Shown here: piece after piece, positions 33,631 through 43,162 of the stretch
Numbering within the stretch: position 1 is the first letter of the stretch
Layout: every line of letters begins with the position of its first letter
Origin: Candidatus Hermodarchaeum yapensis
Lineage (GTDB): Archaea > Asgardarchaeota > Hermodarchaeia > Hermodarchaeales > Hermodarchaeaceae
Direction of reading: 5' to 3'
Assembly (NCBI GenBank): GCA_016840405.1
Contig: JAEOSK010000004.1
Span: forward strand, 49,174 to 113,173
Length of the DNA: 64,000 nt
Program-made: the position numbers and the translations under genes
Notes under the pieces: model-generated
What the model was told of the DNA's origin: nothing
Seen by the model: the letters and a program-made list of their open reading frames with translations, nothing else
The model's database searches: none

Positions 33631-34271
33631 TGGATGCATCCTTAGTCCAGGCGATTGAAAAATTCGCTCGCAATGCTCTTCAAGTTGGGAAAGGGGGAGC
33701 CCATTCGTATGAACATACTCTTCGGGTGCGTCAACTCTGCATGCTAATAGGCAGAACTGAAAATGCTGATCTTGAAGTGTTAGAGGCTGCTGCCTTGCTT
33801 CATGATATTGGTCGTCCTGAAGAAGAGGTAACAGGAGAATCACATGCAATCGTTGGAGCGAATATGGCTGTCACCTTCCTTGCCACGACTTCATTTCCCC
33901 CGGAGAAACTTCCATTGGTTGCGAGTACCATTCGGACGCACCGGTTTAGTGAAAACTTGACGCCTGATTCCTTAGAGGGAGAGATTCTAAGTGATGCTGA
34001 TAAGCTCGATGCGATGGGAGCCTTAGGGTTAGCTCGGACCATTGCTGAAAGCTTGATGCAAAAACGTGGACTCCAGGGAACGATTGAGCACTTGGACCGA
34101 AAGCTACTGAAACTTCTCAGCAGGATGTATACTAATACTGGGAAACGATTGGCTGCACCACGTCATCAATTACTAGTTGAATTCATGGAACAGCTGGCCG
34201 CCGAATTCCAAGCAATTGGAGAACTCCTGCCACCCGAACTTCGTCCGTTTGATTCTAAAGAGAGTAAGTGA
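33630..34271 (+). CDS. HD-domain phosphohydrolase
   Basis: The 213-residue protein has the full HD metal site: H in SYEHTLRV near residue 29, HD in ALLHDIGRPEEE near 55, and the distal Asp in ILSDADKLDAMGA near 115. The pattern matches YedJ/YpgQ-type hydrolases that act on nucleotides. The GTG start overlaps the stop of the preceding membrane gene. The DUF998-like pair follows on the same strand. Confidence 0.88.
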   Translation: MDASLVQAIEKFARNALQVGKGGAHSYEHTLRVRQLCMLIGRTENADLEVLEAAALLHDIGRPEEEVTGESHAIVGANMAVTFLATTSFPPEKLPLVASTIRTHRFSENLTPDSLEGEILSDADKLDAMGALGLARTIAESLMQKRGLQGTIEHLDRKLLKLLSRMYTNTGKRLAAPRHQLLVEFMEQLAAEFQAIGELLPPELRPFDSKESK

Positions 34272-34332
34272 TTTAACACTCCTCAATACAGAGGACTGTT
34301 CCTATTGATATCTGTAAATTGGTTGTGAGGAT

Positions 34333-35016
34333 ATGACTTCAAAATCAACAGAATCACAGGAAGCTTTCCCAGAAAGTTTCCTATTTTCATCAAGGTTAGG
34401 TGCCATCTGTGGCATCCTGGGACCGTTGATTGGCTTTGCCAGCATCGCCATTGCGATTGGTCTTTCTCCTACGTGGTTCAATTGGTGGATCAACGCCCTA
34501 AGCGATCTTGGTCATCCAGCAATGCTAGGTGGCCTTAATGGCACTCCTGGTCTCAATCCTGCTGCCCCATACTTTAACGGAGGACTCATCCTCACTGGAA
34601 TCGTTACGATAATCTTTTGCACGCATTTGCTCATGTTCTTCTATTTGCGTAAGAACATCATTGGCATGATTGGAACCTTTCTCTTCATGATTTCCATGGC
34701 GTTTCTTGCTCTTGTGGGTGTCTATCATGAAGCCCTCCTTTTTCCACATGCGATTGCCGCGTTAGGCTTCTTCTTTACTCTTTTCATCTGTTCGATTATC
34801 CTTGGAATTGCTTTCGTCCGAAATCCATCCACTCGAATCGAAGGAATCATCGCTTTGATCATGGGAGTGATTATTACGATTACCCTCTTTGTAGGATTCA
34901 GTAACCTGGTCCCGTGGACTGGGGCTGCAATCCCGGAAATGATTATGGCCATTGCAGGATTCATCTGGATCATTCCAGTGTGCATTAGGATGTACCGGTA
35001 TGGATATGAAATGTGA
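34333..35016 (+). CDS. DUF998-like membrane protein, copy 1
   Basis: The 227-residue protein has six predicted membrane segments. The motif FNWWINALSDLGHPAMLGG then NGTPGLNPAAP between helices 1 and 2 is characteristic of DUF998-type proteins. The function is not known. It is 61 bases after the HD gene and is followed by a close paralogue; the two share register from the start (ESFLFSSRLGAICGILGPL against EFIFSSRFAGLCGIIGPL). Confidence 0.75.
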   Translation: MTSKSTESQEAFPESFLFSSRLGAICGILGPLIGFASIAIAIGLSPTWFNWWINALSDLGHPAMLGGLNGTPGLNPAAPYFNGGLILTGIVTIIFCTHLLMFFYLRKNIIGMIGTFLFMISMAFLALVGVYHEALLFPHAIAALGFFFTLFICSIILGIAFVRNPSTRIEGIIALIMGVIITITLFVGFSNLVPWTGAAIPEMIMAIAGFIWIIPVCIRMYRYGYEM

Positions 35017-35097
35017 AGAGATTCTGGAATACGGTTGAGGCACAAGTCTTATTTGTCTCATAATGGCTTAGGTGGGTTTCCAGAGGAGTTGACTCTT

Positions 35098-35772
35098 GTG
35101 TCAAATGACGAGGAGGCTCAAAAAATCCATCCTGCCCGAGAATTCATTTTTTCGTCTCGGTTTGCAGGATTATGTGGAATTATTGGTCCGTTGATTGCCA
35201 TCTCAGGTATTGCCCTCGCAATTTTAGTCTCACCCTGGTTTAACTGGTTTACAAACGCGTTAAGCGATCTTGGTCATCCATGGATGCTTGGCGGCTCAAA
35301 TGGTACGCCCGGATACAATCATGCAGCGCCCATTTTCAATTCTGCTCTCTCCTTAACTGGGCTCGTTACCCTCGTGTTGACAATTTGGCTTATCAGGTAT
35401 GAATACTTTGAACTTTCGACCTTTGGAGTGATTGCCGCGGTTCTGCTGACGGTTTCCCAATTCTTCCTCATCGGAATCGGGATTTTCCATGAGGGCTATG
35501 GTGAACTTCATTTCATTGTATCGTTGGGTTTCTTCGTACATCTGATAATTGCTGGAATGCTGTTTGGAATACGGTTAATACTCGAAAAGAAAATGCGAAT
35601 CTTTGGAATATCAGCATTCATCCTTGCCTTCATCAGCATGATAATGTGGGTTTTGTACTATCTTGATTTGACAGTGTTTACTGGTGTAGCTATTCCTGAA
35701 ATCATTTCAGCCATCGCGGCCATGATTTGGGTCTATCCACTCTGTATCCGAATCATCCTTCAGAAAAACTAG
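35098..35772 (+). CDS. DUF998-like membrane protein, copy 2
   Basis: The 224-residue protein is a paralogue of the gene just upstream, with the same six-helix plan and the motif FNWFTNALSDLGHPWMLGG then NGTPGYNHAAP. The longest frame starts at a TTG at 35035, but a GTG at 35098 has AGAGGAG nine bases before it and gives an N-terminus of exactly the same length as copy 1, with 21 residues to the shared FSSR. That comparison decides the start. Confidence 0.75.
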   Translation: MSNDEEAQKIHPAREFIFSSRFAGLCGIIGPLIAISGIALAILVSPWFNWFTNALSDLGHPWMLGGSNGTPGYNHAAPIFNSALSLTGLVTLVLTIWLIRYEYFELSTFGVIAAVLLTVSQFFLIGIGIFHEGYGELHFIVSLGFFVHLIIAGMLFGIRLILEKKMRIFGISAFILAFISMIMWVLYYLDLTVFTGVAIPEIISAIAAMIWVYPLCIRIILQKN

Positions 35773-35791
35773 CTCAACTACCTAGCGCCCT

Positions 35792-37249
35792 TCAAACATG
35801 CTTGAGAAGTTCCTGGAGATTCTCCATTACCAGGGTTTGGAACTTTGAATACCCTTGGTTGTAGACCTCAGCATTCTCAGGATTCGGAGAATGAACTTCA
35901 GTCTGATGAACCATAGCGTCCACAGCCTTCTCAACCGTCGGATACTGATTCATACCCACTGCAGCTAAAATTGCCGCACCCAAAGCGGTCCCCTCATCCA
36001 CACCTGTTTTTATGCAGGATCGGCTAGTGATGTCACATTGAATTTGTCTCCACAAGGCTGATCGGGAGCCCCCGCCATCCAGACGCAACTCCTCAACAGT
36101 AACACCTGCAGAAAACATCACATCAATGAGAAATCGAGGAATGTACCCCCCAGCTTCGAGAATCATTCGAGCAACATCTGCACGTGAGTGATGAAATCCC
36201 AACCCTTTGATAAGTCCCATTCCAAAACTGAAGAATGGAAAAAGAACCAAACCTTTACTTCCCGGAGGTGATTGGGCGGCCTGTTCCACGATATAATCAT
36301 ACGGATCACGGCCCAACCGTTCAGCCACTGCTGACTCGATATGCCCAAAATTATCCCTAAACCAGCGAAGAATAGTCCCAGTCCCGGGAACGACTCCTTC
36401 AATAACCCATTGATTCGGCAAAACGTGGGGAACGGAAAACGTGATTCCCATAGGATCCTTAGTTTCTTTCTCTACAGGTGTGACAACAAAGGTTCCAGTT
36501 CCTGTGGTTACTTTTGCAACCCCTTGCTTCAGGACACCTAATCCCACTGCCGAACATTGTTGATCTCCGCCACCAGTCACAACTGGTGTTCCTGCAGCTA
36601 ACCCGGTTTGTTTGGCGGCTTCTGTTGTTAGCTCACCTATGATATTACCGGAGGGTACTATTTCGGGCCACATCAGTACTGGCAAATCAAGTTGTTCAGC
36701 GATTGTATCCGATAACTTGTAAGTTTCAGTATCAAGGAGTCCATAGGAATGATTTGTATAATCAGAGGCTAGCTCTCCAGTGAGTCGGTGATAGATGAAT
36801 GCATCCGGTGTAGCAAACTTCTCGGTTTTTTTGAACACCTTTGGCTGCATGTCCTTAAACCACAAGGCACGACGCAAACTTGTACGCTGTTTAACAATCG
36901 CCTCATGCGCTTCAGCAGAAGGTGAGGTACGGAAATCCATCCACGTAATTGCATTAGCTAAAGGGTTCCCATCCTTATCCAAGGGCACAAGGGTCACACG
37001 TTGAGTAACCACCGAGATGGCAAACACATCAGCCGGATTAATATTCCCTTTTTGTAAGACCTCTTGCATGGTTTCTTGAGTGGTCCGCCACCAATCCTCA
37101 ACATTCTGTTCTGCTTGTTTCTCAACCTCAGCGATGGTCGGAAATTCTCGGTATGCTTTCACAATTTCAGACCCTTTCAAATCGAAGAGCACAGAGCGAT
37201 TTCCGGTTGACCCTAAATCAATGACAGCGATGAATTGTCCTTTTACCAT
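35792..37249 (-). CDS. FGGY-family carbohydrate kinase (glycerol/xylulose type)
   Basis: The 485-residue enzyme phosphorylates a sugar or polyol with ATP. The ATP-binding phosphate-1 motif FIAVIDLGSTGNRSVLFD opens the protein; VVTQRVTLVPLD and the catalytic Asp in ITWMDFRTS follow. The C-terminal domain has VVTGGGDQQCSAVGLG, the phosphate-2 motif KVTTGTGTFVV and the adenosine motif LRLDGGGSRSALWRQIQCDI. It is close to glycerol kinase but WMDFRTS differs from the GlpK form, so another polyol or ketose is possible. The start is the ATG seven bases after GGAGG. Confidence 0.88.
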   Translation of the reverse strand: MVKGQFIAVIDLGSTGNRSVLFDLKGSEIVKAYREFPTIAEVEKQAEQNVEDWWRTTQETMQEVLQKGNINPADVFAISVVTQRVTLVPLDKDGNPLANAITWMDFRTSPSAEAHEAIVKQRTSLRRALWFKDMQPKVFKKTEKFATPDAFIYHRLTGELASDYTNHSYGLLDTETYKLSDTIAEQLDLPVLMWPEIVPSGNIIGELTTEAAKQTGLAAGTPVVTGGGDQQCSAVGLGVLKQGVAKVTTGTGTFVVTPVEKETKDPMGITFSVPHVLPNQWVIEGVVPGTGTILRWFRDNFGHIESAVAERLGRDPYDYIVEQAAQSPPGSKGLVLFPFFSFGMGLIKGLGFHHSRADVARMILEAGGYIPRFLIDVMFSAGVTVEELRLDGGGSRSALWRQIQCDITSRSCIKTGVDEGTALGAAILAAVGMNQYPTVEKAVDAMVHQTEVHSPNPENAEVYNQGYSKFQTLVMENLQELLKHV

Positions 37250-37360
37250 ACTCAAACCTCCGAGAATCCGTATTCTAGCCTGTGTTTGACTAGATGTCCC
37301 TCAAAAGGCTTTACCAAATGGTTTCAGAGTCAATATTGCCAGGTAAGCAAAATGGTGAAT

Positions 37361-37720
37361 CTAACCTTTGACAATTAATCGATCTAAGGCACCTGAGGCG
37401 GTCAGCTTATCAATAGCTGTCTGGTATTGATCTTCGTCGTTAATCATCGTGTTACATGCCTCTTCCCGCATATGTGTTCCAGACTTCACCGTAACAGTAA
37501 CCTTCTTGTCAGGAAATTCATCCTCTAACGCCTTCCGAATAATTATCCCAATAACAGCGCCCATTGGACACATGGGACTGGTTGGAGCAAATTCAACGCG
37601 AATGGTCTCATCGGTGATTGTTACATCTTCATTTTTCACCAAACCCATCTCAACAACATTAACCGGATGTTCAGGATCAAGCACCCGACGAAGAACCACT
37701 AGAACCTCTTCAGTTTTCAT
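37361..37720 (-). CDS. MIP18/DUF59-family Fe-S assembly protein
   Basis: The 119-residue protein matches the MIP18 family (SufT, PaaD, CIA2), which helps insert iron-sulfur clusters. It has VLRRVLDPEHPVNVVEMGLVKN at the N-terminus, the strand VRVEFAPTSPMCPMGAVIG with the conserved cysteine, and VTVTVKSGTHMREE. The extra C-terminal 25 residues are unlike the core. A TTG five codons upstream of the ATG is an alternative start. The window has many Fe-S proteins (HdrABC, QueG-like, GlcF-like) that would be clients. Confidence 0.85.
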   Translation of the reverse strand: MKTEEVLVVLRRVLDPEHPVNVVEMGLVKNEDVTITDETIRVEFAPTSPMCPMGAVIGIIIRKALEDEFPDKKVTVTVKSGTHMREEACNTMINDEDQYQTAIDKLTASGALDRLIVKG

Positions 37721-37837
37721 ATGCTTCAGCTTCAATTTAGTTCGTTGTTTTGTTGATAGCGGTGTTCCCTTTAAACACTAAGGTTACTAAATTCATAGAC
37801 TACAAAGAGGGCTCGATTTAATCCTTAGTTGTACATC

Positions 37838-39367
37838 TCATCTTTTTCGTTGAAGAAGCCTTAGTTTGGGATTCATTACGGTATTGATTCCATGACCAAA
37901 AAACACCCAACCAAGAGCAAATAGAGTAAGGCACAATCCAGCTGGCACAAACAACCACCACTCACCACCACTAATTGCACCATTATAATAAGCAGCACCA
38001 AGCATACGGCCCCAAGAGACATAGTTGATTGGCAAGAATAGGGGTGAATCTACTGTGCCTCGCCACTCGTCGAAATTGTGCAGATAGTCAAAGAACCCCA
38101 AGTTCGCTTCAATAACAACAGCTGTGGCTGCAGTAAGGGCGAATTGCACAAAGAAAATTGTCATAACACTGGGAACTAAAGTACGAAATATTATATAGAA
38201 TGAAGAGGCCCCTGATGCCCGGGCAGACTCCACATAGAGCTTCTCCTTTTCCACCAAAACTTGGGAACGAACCATACGAGCAGTACGAGGCCACCAAAGG
38301 ATTGAGAGAATAAGAATAAGAAATGAATAACTTGCGCCTTGAAGGAGGACCATCAGTACCATCAGAACGGGTATAACGGGAATAATTAGGAAAAATGTTG
38401 AAATCCCCATTAGTAACTCATCAAGAAAGCCTCCGACATATCCTGCTGTAACACCAACAGCAAGCCCTATCACTGATGTTAATACAGCCGTACAGACGGC
38501 AATGAAAATCGTCACATGTGTGCTCCAAAAAATCTGTGCAAGAACATCGTTCCCATATTGTGTCGTTCCTAACAGCCCATAGGCTTTTCTTTCCCCCAGA
38601 ATTTCCATTTTGTCAAACCAGACTTCAATCATCCCTGTACAGTTGGGATCGGATTCCACGAGCTTCACACCAAACTCCATTTTTATTTCTGCCCCGGGTT
38701 TAAAAATGAAAAAACTTAGAAATTCAGGGATATACCCTTCATAGATTTCCCAATAATCGGCATAGGTAAGAAACGTGAAATGGTGGAAACGGGAGTCAAC
38801 ATTGATGTGTTCCGGAACGTCAATTCGGACATAAGGCAAAAAAGAGTATTTCGTGAAATTCCCCGAAAAAAGGGATTTCATTGCTAAATTAATTCGGATA
38901 TTCGCGGGAGCCCGATAAGAAAAAGGAAACGCCATTTTAGCGCTGACATTCTCGTGAAAAGCCATGCTATCATCAGAATCGATAAATCCCAGACGAACCG
39001 ATTGATTCCCAAAATAAACTTCATTTTCATCATAAGAGAAAAAGCCTACATCTGGGTTAGATGTGTTAAATTCTAAATTGGTATCACCATAAAAGTAAGG
39101 GTCAGGAACATAGTTACCAGTTGGGGCCCATAGCGGATCGAAAAATGCCTGCCAAGCTGGTGGAGATGCATTCGGTCCCACCCCATACACAAAACGCAGA
39201 CCAGGATAAACTGGAAACAAAATTGGAGCCAACAAAGCCATCGCAAAAAAACCACTCAGTATAATTAATCCAATTACACCAAACTTCACTCTTCGAAAAT
39301 CCTTCAGAAACTGGATTAAACGCTCTTTCCGAGTTTTTCGATATCTAAGCTTTTGCCGGCTCATCAA
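37838..39367 (-). CDS. DppC-like peptide ABC transporter permease with large extracellular insertion
   Basis: The 509-residue protein begins like DppC/OppC (KFGVIGLIILSGFFAMALLAPILFPVYP). The usual block GLLGTTQYGNDVLAQIFW, the five further helices and the coupling-loop segment EKLYVESARASGASSFYIIFRTLVPS follow. Between the first helix and that block there is an insertion of roughly 190 residues, beta-rich and with several aromatic residues, predicted outside the membrane. No partner permease, ATPase or binding protein is next to it. The insertion may replace or dock a binding protein (inference). Confidence 0.82.
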   Translation of the reverse strand: MMSRQKLRYRKTRKERLIQFLKDFRRVKFGVIGLIILSGFFAMALLAPILFPVYPGLRFVYGVGPNASPPAWQAFFDPLWAPTGNYVPDPYFYGDTNLEFNTSNPDVGFFSYDENEVYFGNQSVRLGFIDSDDSMAFHENVSAKMAFPFSYRAPANIRINLAMKSLFSGNFTKYSFLPYVRIDVPEHINVDSRFHHFTFLTYADYWEIYEGYIPEFLSFFIFKPGAEIKMEFGVKLVESDPNCTGMIEVWFDKMEILGERKAYGLLGTTQYGNDVLAQIFWSTHVTIFIAVCTAVLTSVIGLAVGVTAGYVGGFLDELLMGISTFFLIIPVIPVLMVLMVLLQGASYSFLILILSILWWPRTARMVRSQVLVEKEKLYVESARASGASSFYIIFRTLVPSVMTIFFVQFALTAATAVVIEANLGFFDYLHNFDEWRGTVDSPLFLPINYVSWGRMLGAAYYNGAISGGEWWLFVPAGLCLTLFALGWVFFGHGINTVMNPKLRLLQRKR

Positions 39368-39601
39368 ACAATACCCTCAATTATACTGACGGCCCTTAAC
39401 AAAGAATCAATTTAGAGAACTATTTCCATTAAGTAAAAAGCATTTGCATTACAACACCAAATTAATTGATGCATATTCTCAAGAAGAACTGGATTTCTTT
39501 CATACAAACTTATGAATTTTGGCTTTTGGGAGCAAACCTTATCTAGGTTCGTCTGCTCAGACTAGAGTATTCAGGATTCTTCCCAATTTAAGGTGTGTTC
39601 A

Positions 39602-41110
39602 ATGGCACAAAATGCAGCAGATAAAGCCGCAAAATCTGAGGAATTGAAACGTCAAATCGAAGCGCTAACCACGGATCTCGTCGATGCCATTGACGTGTTA
39701 ACCCGTGATTTACAGCGTAGCCTCCTCATGTTAGCTGACCGGGTTGAGCAGCGTATGGAAGCCATTGGCTTCGGACGTCTTTCCGGACCGGTTGTGAACG
39801 ATATTCAGGAGGGTGTAACAGCAGAGTCGAAGCGGTTTAGTGAGCAGGCCCGTGCTAAGATTCAAGAGATTACCCGGGCGAAGGCAGGGCTTGCTGGGGC
39901 AGCAGATGAACTCAGTGCTTTAGCATCGATGACGGAAGCAGAGCGAGAAGAACTGCGGAAGCGGCTGCAGGATGAGATTGCGGCATCACAGAAGACGCGT
40001 GAGGAACTGGAGAAAGAATTGGCAGATGCGAAGGTGCGAGTTGCGGATTTGGAGAAGCGTTTGCAGTCGCAATCAACGCGTGATGCACGTCGTGTTGATA
40101 AGTTAAAGGAAACGAATAAGCAGCTATCAGAATCGTTGAAGCAGGCTGAATCTGAGCTTATCAAAGTGCGGGAAGAGAGTCAGAAAGCATTGAGTGAACG
40201 TGATACTGCGGTGAGCCAAGTCAATGAGTTGAATGCAAAATTGGCATCAGCAACAGCAGCAGCCGAAACAGCATCGGCAACAGCAGCATCTTCGAAGAAG
40301 GAACTTGAAGCCCAAGTGAAGACATTAACGGAGCAGTTAGAGCAAGCACAGCTAGCAGAGGCAGCTGCGAAGAAAGAGCTAGCAGAAAAAGTAACCACGG
40401 TTGAGGAGAAACTTCAGACATCAGAACAGGAAGTTGTAGAGCTTCGACAATCGGTACAGAAGCTAGAAGAGGTCAAGACGCAAGCAGCACAGGATTCAGC
40501 ATCCCTTGCGGAACTCCAACAGGAATTATCTACTTCAAAAAGCCACCTTGAAACAGTGAATAAGCAGGTAGCCGATCTTGAAGCACAAGTTCAAACACTA
40601 ACGACATTGAAGGAATCACAGGAGCAGAAGATAGCAGCTTTAGAAGAAGAGCAACTGGGTTTGAAGGAGCTTACCAAGGATCGTGAAGCGATTAGCAAGG
40701 ATAAAGAAGATCTTGAAAGGCGGTTAGAGGAAGCCCTTGCTGAAATCGAGAAGATGAAAGAGGAGTATGCCCGGTTTGCTGAAATCCGGGATCGCCTGGA
40801 AATGTTGGAAACACGGGTTAGCATTCAGGATATTCTCTTACAGAAGAACCAGCAGTATCTTGTCTTGACAGCATTTGCCACCAAGATTGTGGAAGGCAAG
40901 TCTCGTGTGGGAGCCAAGGAGATTGGGTTTGCAGCCGCTTTGGGTATCTCGCTTGCAGCGTGGTTGGATACTCACTTTTTGGATCTACAAGAAGAAGGTG
41001 TAGTGTCCATTCATCGCACCGCTGGTCGTGGATTACCATCCGCAGATATCGAAGTGAGTAAGAAGGGTCAACAGCTTTTTGAAGAAGCAAAGCAGAAAGC
41101 TGCACTCTAG
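39602..41110 (+). CDS. Long coiled-coil protein with C-terminal winged-helix-like domain
   Basis: The 502-residue protein is dominated by heptad-repeat coiled coil from about residue 95 to 410, rich in Glu, Lys, Gln and Ala. The last 95 residues (QYLVLTAFATKIVEGKSRVGAKE and on, ending ADIEVSKKGQQLFEEA) have the ITxKG-like wing of archaeal winged-helix proteins. No Walker motifs are present, so it is not an SMC ATPase. It could be a scaffold or DNA-organising protein. The ATG follows GGTG six bases earlier. The E1-like gene follows after 21 bases. Confidence 0.78.
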   Translation: MAQNAADKAAKSEELKRQIEALTTDLVDAIDVLTRDLQRSLLMLADRVEQRMEAIGFGRLSGPVVNDIQEGVTAESKRFSEQARAKIQEITRAKAGLAGAADELSALASMTEAEREELRKRLQDEIAASQKTREELEKELADAKVRVADLEKRLQSQSTRDARRVDKLKETNKQLSESLKQAESELIKVREESQKALSERDTAVSQVNELNAKLASATAAAETASATAASSKKELEAQVKTLTEQLEQAQLAEAAAKKELAEKVTTVEEKLQTSEQEVVELRQSVQKLEEVKTQAAQDSASLAELQQELSTSKSHLETVNKQVADLEAQVQTLTTLKESQEQKIAALEEEQLGLKELTKDREAISKDKEDLERRLEEALAEIEKMKEEYARFAEIRDRLEMLETRVSIQDILLQKNQQYLVLTAFATKIVEGKSRVGAKEIGFAAALGISLAAWLDTHFLDLQEEGVVSIHRTAGRGLPSADIEVSKKGQQLFEEAKQKAAL

Positions 41111-41131
41111 CATTTGCTTGGAGAGCCCTTC

Positions 41132-41875
41132 ATGTCAAGGATATCTGAACGGTATCAACGGTTTGTTGTGCTACGTGATGTTGGCAAAGAAGGATTGCAA
41201 CGAATCCGAAAATCCAAAGTCGCTGTAATCGGGATTGGTGGATTAGGCAGCATTTCCGCAACAAAACTGGTCACACTAGGTGTTGACCACTTGCGTATTG
41301 TTGATCCCGATGTTGTGGATGCGACAAACCTTCAACGTCAATTTTTGTATCGTGAAAAAGATATTGGCCAGCCAAAGGTTCATCTGGCCGCTCGAAGATT
41401 ACAACCCCTGAATCCCGAGGTTACGATTGACTCTATTGAGGTCCAATTGACCAAAGATACAGTCGATGACCTCGTCAAAGACATGGATGTAATAATTGAT
41501 GGACTGGATCGTTTTGCCCCACGTTATATTCTGAATGATGCCTGTTGCCGATACAACGTCCCTTACATTTTTGCCGGTGCACTTGGAGCCACAGGGAATT
41601 TAACAACGATTCTTCCCGGAAGAACCGCATGCCTAGAATGTATCTATGGTGGAGTTGACGACGCGCAACAACCTACTTGTCACTCGATTGGTGTTTATCC
41701 AACACTCTTAGGTGTGGTGGCGAATATTCAGGTGCATGAAGCGCTCCGGATAGTTTTGGGTCATTCGCCCCGACTTGCAGGCCATCTCTTATTTGTCGAT
41801 CTGAACAGTTTGCGGTTTGATCAGTTTCCAATTGCTCGCCATGAGGATTGTGTGGCATGCAAAAATTGTAAGTAG
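41132..41875 (+). CDS. E1-like adenylyltransferase (ThiF/MoeB/UBA4 type)
   Basis: The 247-residue enzyme activates the C-terminus of a ubiquitin-like protein by adenylation. It has the nucleotide motif VAVIGIGGLGSISATKLV near residue 27, the DPDVVDATNLQRQFLY segment with the key Asp and Arg, VIIDGLDRFAPR, and two CxxC zinc pairs (CLEC and CVACKNC). The Cys in PTCHSIGVYPTLLGV matches the conserved cysteine after the second pair's strand. No rhodanese domain is present. No ThiS/MoaD/Urm1-like partner gene is visible here. GGAGAG lies six bases before the ATG. Confidence 0.9.
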   Translation: MSRISERYQRFVVLRDVGKEGLQRIRKSKVAVIGIGGLGSISATKLVTLGVDHLRIVDPDVVDATNLQRQFLYREKDIGQPKVHLAARRLQPLNPEVTIDSIEVQLTKDTVDDLVKDMDVIIDGLDRFAPRYILNDACCRYNVPYIFAGALGATGNLTTILPGRTACLECIYGGVDDAQQPTCHSIGVYPTLLGVVANIQVHEALRIVLGHSPRLAGHLLFVDLNSLRFDQFPIARHEDCVACKNCK

Positions 41876-41887
41876 TCTAGGTGACTG

Positions 41888-43162
41888 CTAGCCGGCCAGG
41901 GTCTTGAGGGCTTCAATAAGGGTGTCAACTTCTTCGATTAAGTTAAAGTAATGGAAACTAGCTCGCACATTTCCAGCGTAGGTATCCCAAATGTTAAGCA
42001 GGCGCATGAGAGGCTGACAACAATGATGTCCAGCCCGGGTTAGTATCTTCCATTGGGAATCTAACGCCAGACTCAAGTCATGAGATGCCCAGCCTTCAAT
42101 GTTGAAACAGACGGCACCCACCTTCCAAGTCATATCTTCTTTGGGTCCATAGATGACAAGGTTTGGAATTTCCCGTAAACCATCGAGTAGGTGTTTGGTT
42201 AATTTGTGTTCATGTTCCACTATTCGCTGGGTTCCTATTCGGTTAAGATATTTGACCGCAGCGCCTAATCCAATAAGTCCGATGATATTGGGTGTTCCGG
42301 GATCCCACCGTCGTGCACGGTGATCGCTGCGAAGCATATAGTCGTTGGCTGTGACATCTGCGATAGCCCCGCCTCCAACTTCTGCAGGTTCCATTCGTCG
42401 GAGGAGTTCATCACGAACATACAGTCCTCCTGTTCCAGGTGGTCCGAGGGGTCCTTTGTGACCAGAAAAGGAGTAGAAGTCACAGCCCAGGGTTTTGACA
42501 TTAACAGGCATGTGACCAGCGCCTTGGGCACCATCAATAAAGACCAGACATTGAGGGTTAGCGGCTTTAATCGCTCGGATAATAGCTGCCACATCGTGTT
42601 TTGTACCCATGGCATTGGATGCATGTTGGAAAGCGACTAACTTGGTGTGTTCATCGACGACCTCAGTGAACATTTCTGGTAATAACCGTCCTTCCTCGGT
42701 GGGTGTAATGCTGTGAAATTGGGCATCGACATGTTTGGCTAGACGCAACCAGGGCAGATAATTTGAATGATGTTCGATAAGCGTGGATACAATTTTACTC
42801 TCAGGGGTCCACTTCACGAGCGGTTGAGCGAATTTGAAACCGGTGCTCCAGCGATTCAGAAATGGATGTTCTAATGAATATGCAACGAAGTTTACAGCTT
42901 GAGTCTGATTCCGTGTGAAAATGAATTCGTCCAGATCACAATGGAGCAACTGTCCTGCGATTTGTTTGCGTGCGTCATCACAAACTTGAGATGCTTTCGC
43001 TGCTATAGAATACGCTCCCCTTTCGATGTTGGCACAATATTCTTCGAAATATTCAATCATTTCATCGATAATCGGGCTAGGGACTGGGGTGGTTGCAGCA
43101 TTATCCAAGTAAACATATTGTTGGGTGATGGAAAGATCTCGTCGCATGTCTTCAGGCATCAT
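41888..43162 (-). CDS. Cysteine desulfurase-like class V aminotransferase (SufS type)
   Basis: The 424-residue PLP enzyme resembles SufS/CsdA, which take sulfur from cysteine for Fe-S clusters and thiolation. It has YLDNAATTPVPSPIIDEM at the N-terminus, the His of IEHHSNYLPW, VFIDGAQGAGHMP, the PLP lysine in SFSGHKGPLGPPG and the persulfide cysteine region RAGHHCCQPLM. The doubled Cys at that place is uncommon, most SufS having HCAQP. It converges with the E1-like gene, the two stops 12 bases apart, and both may serve sulfur transfer. Confidence 0.88.
   Translation of the reverse strand: MMPEDMRRDLSITQQYVYLDNAATTPVPSPIIDEMIEYFEEYCANIERGAYSIAAKASQVCDDARKQIAGQLLHCDLDEFIFTRNQTQAVNFVAYSLEHPFLNRWSTGFKFAQPLVKWTPESKIVSTLIEHHSNYLPWLRLAKHVDAQFHSITPTEEGRLLPEMFTEVVDEHTKLVAFQHASNAMGTKHDVAAIIRAIKAANPQCLVFIDGAQGAGHMPVNVKTLGCDFYSFSGHKGPLGPPGTGGLYVRDELLRRMEPAEVGGGAIADVTANDYMLRSDHRARRWDPGTPNIIGLIGLGAAVKYLNRIGTQRIVEHEHKLTKHLLDGLREIPNLVIYGPKEDMTWKVGAVCFNIEGWASHDLSLALDSQWKILTRAGHHCCQPLMRLLNIWDTYAGNVRASFHYFNLIEEVDTLIEALKTLAG

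Noticed and set aside
35353-35541. Antisense frames in the DUF998-like genes
   Set aside because: Mirror frames of hydrophobic coding sequence, with no ribosome sites and polar, low-complexity products.
39862-40824. Several minus-strand frames within the coiled-coil gene
   Set aside because: Serine/alanine-rich antisense shadows caused by the repetitive Glu/Lys/Gln codons of the coiled coil.
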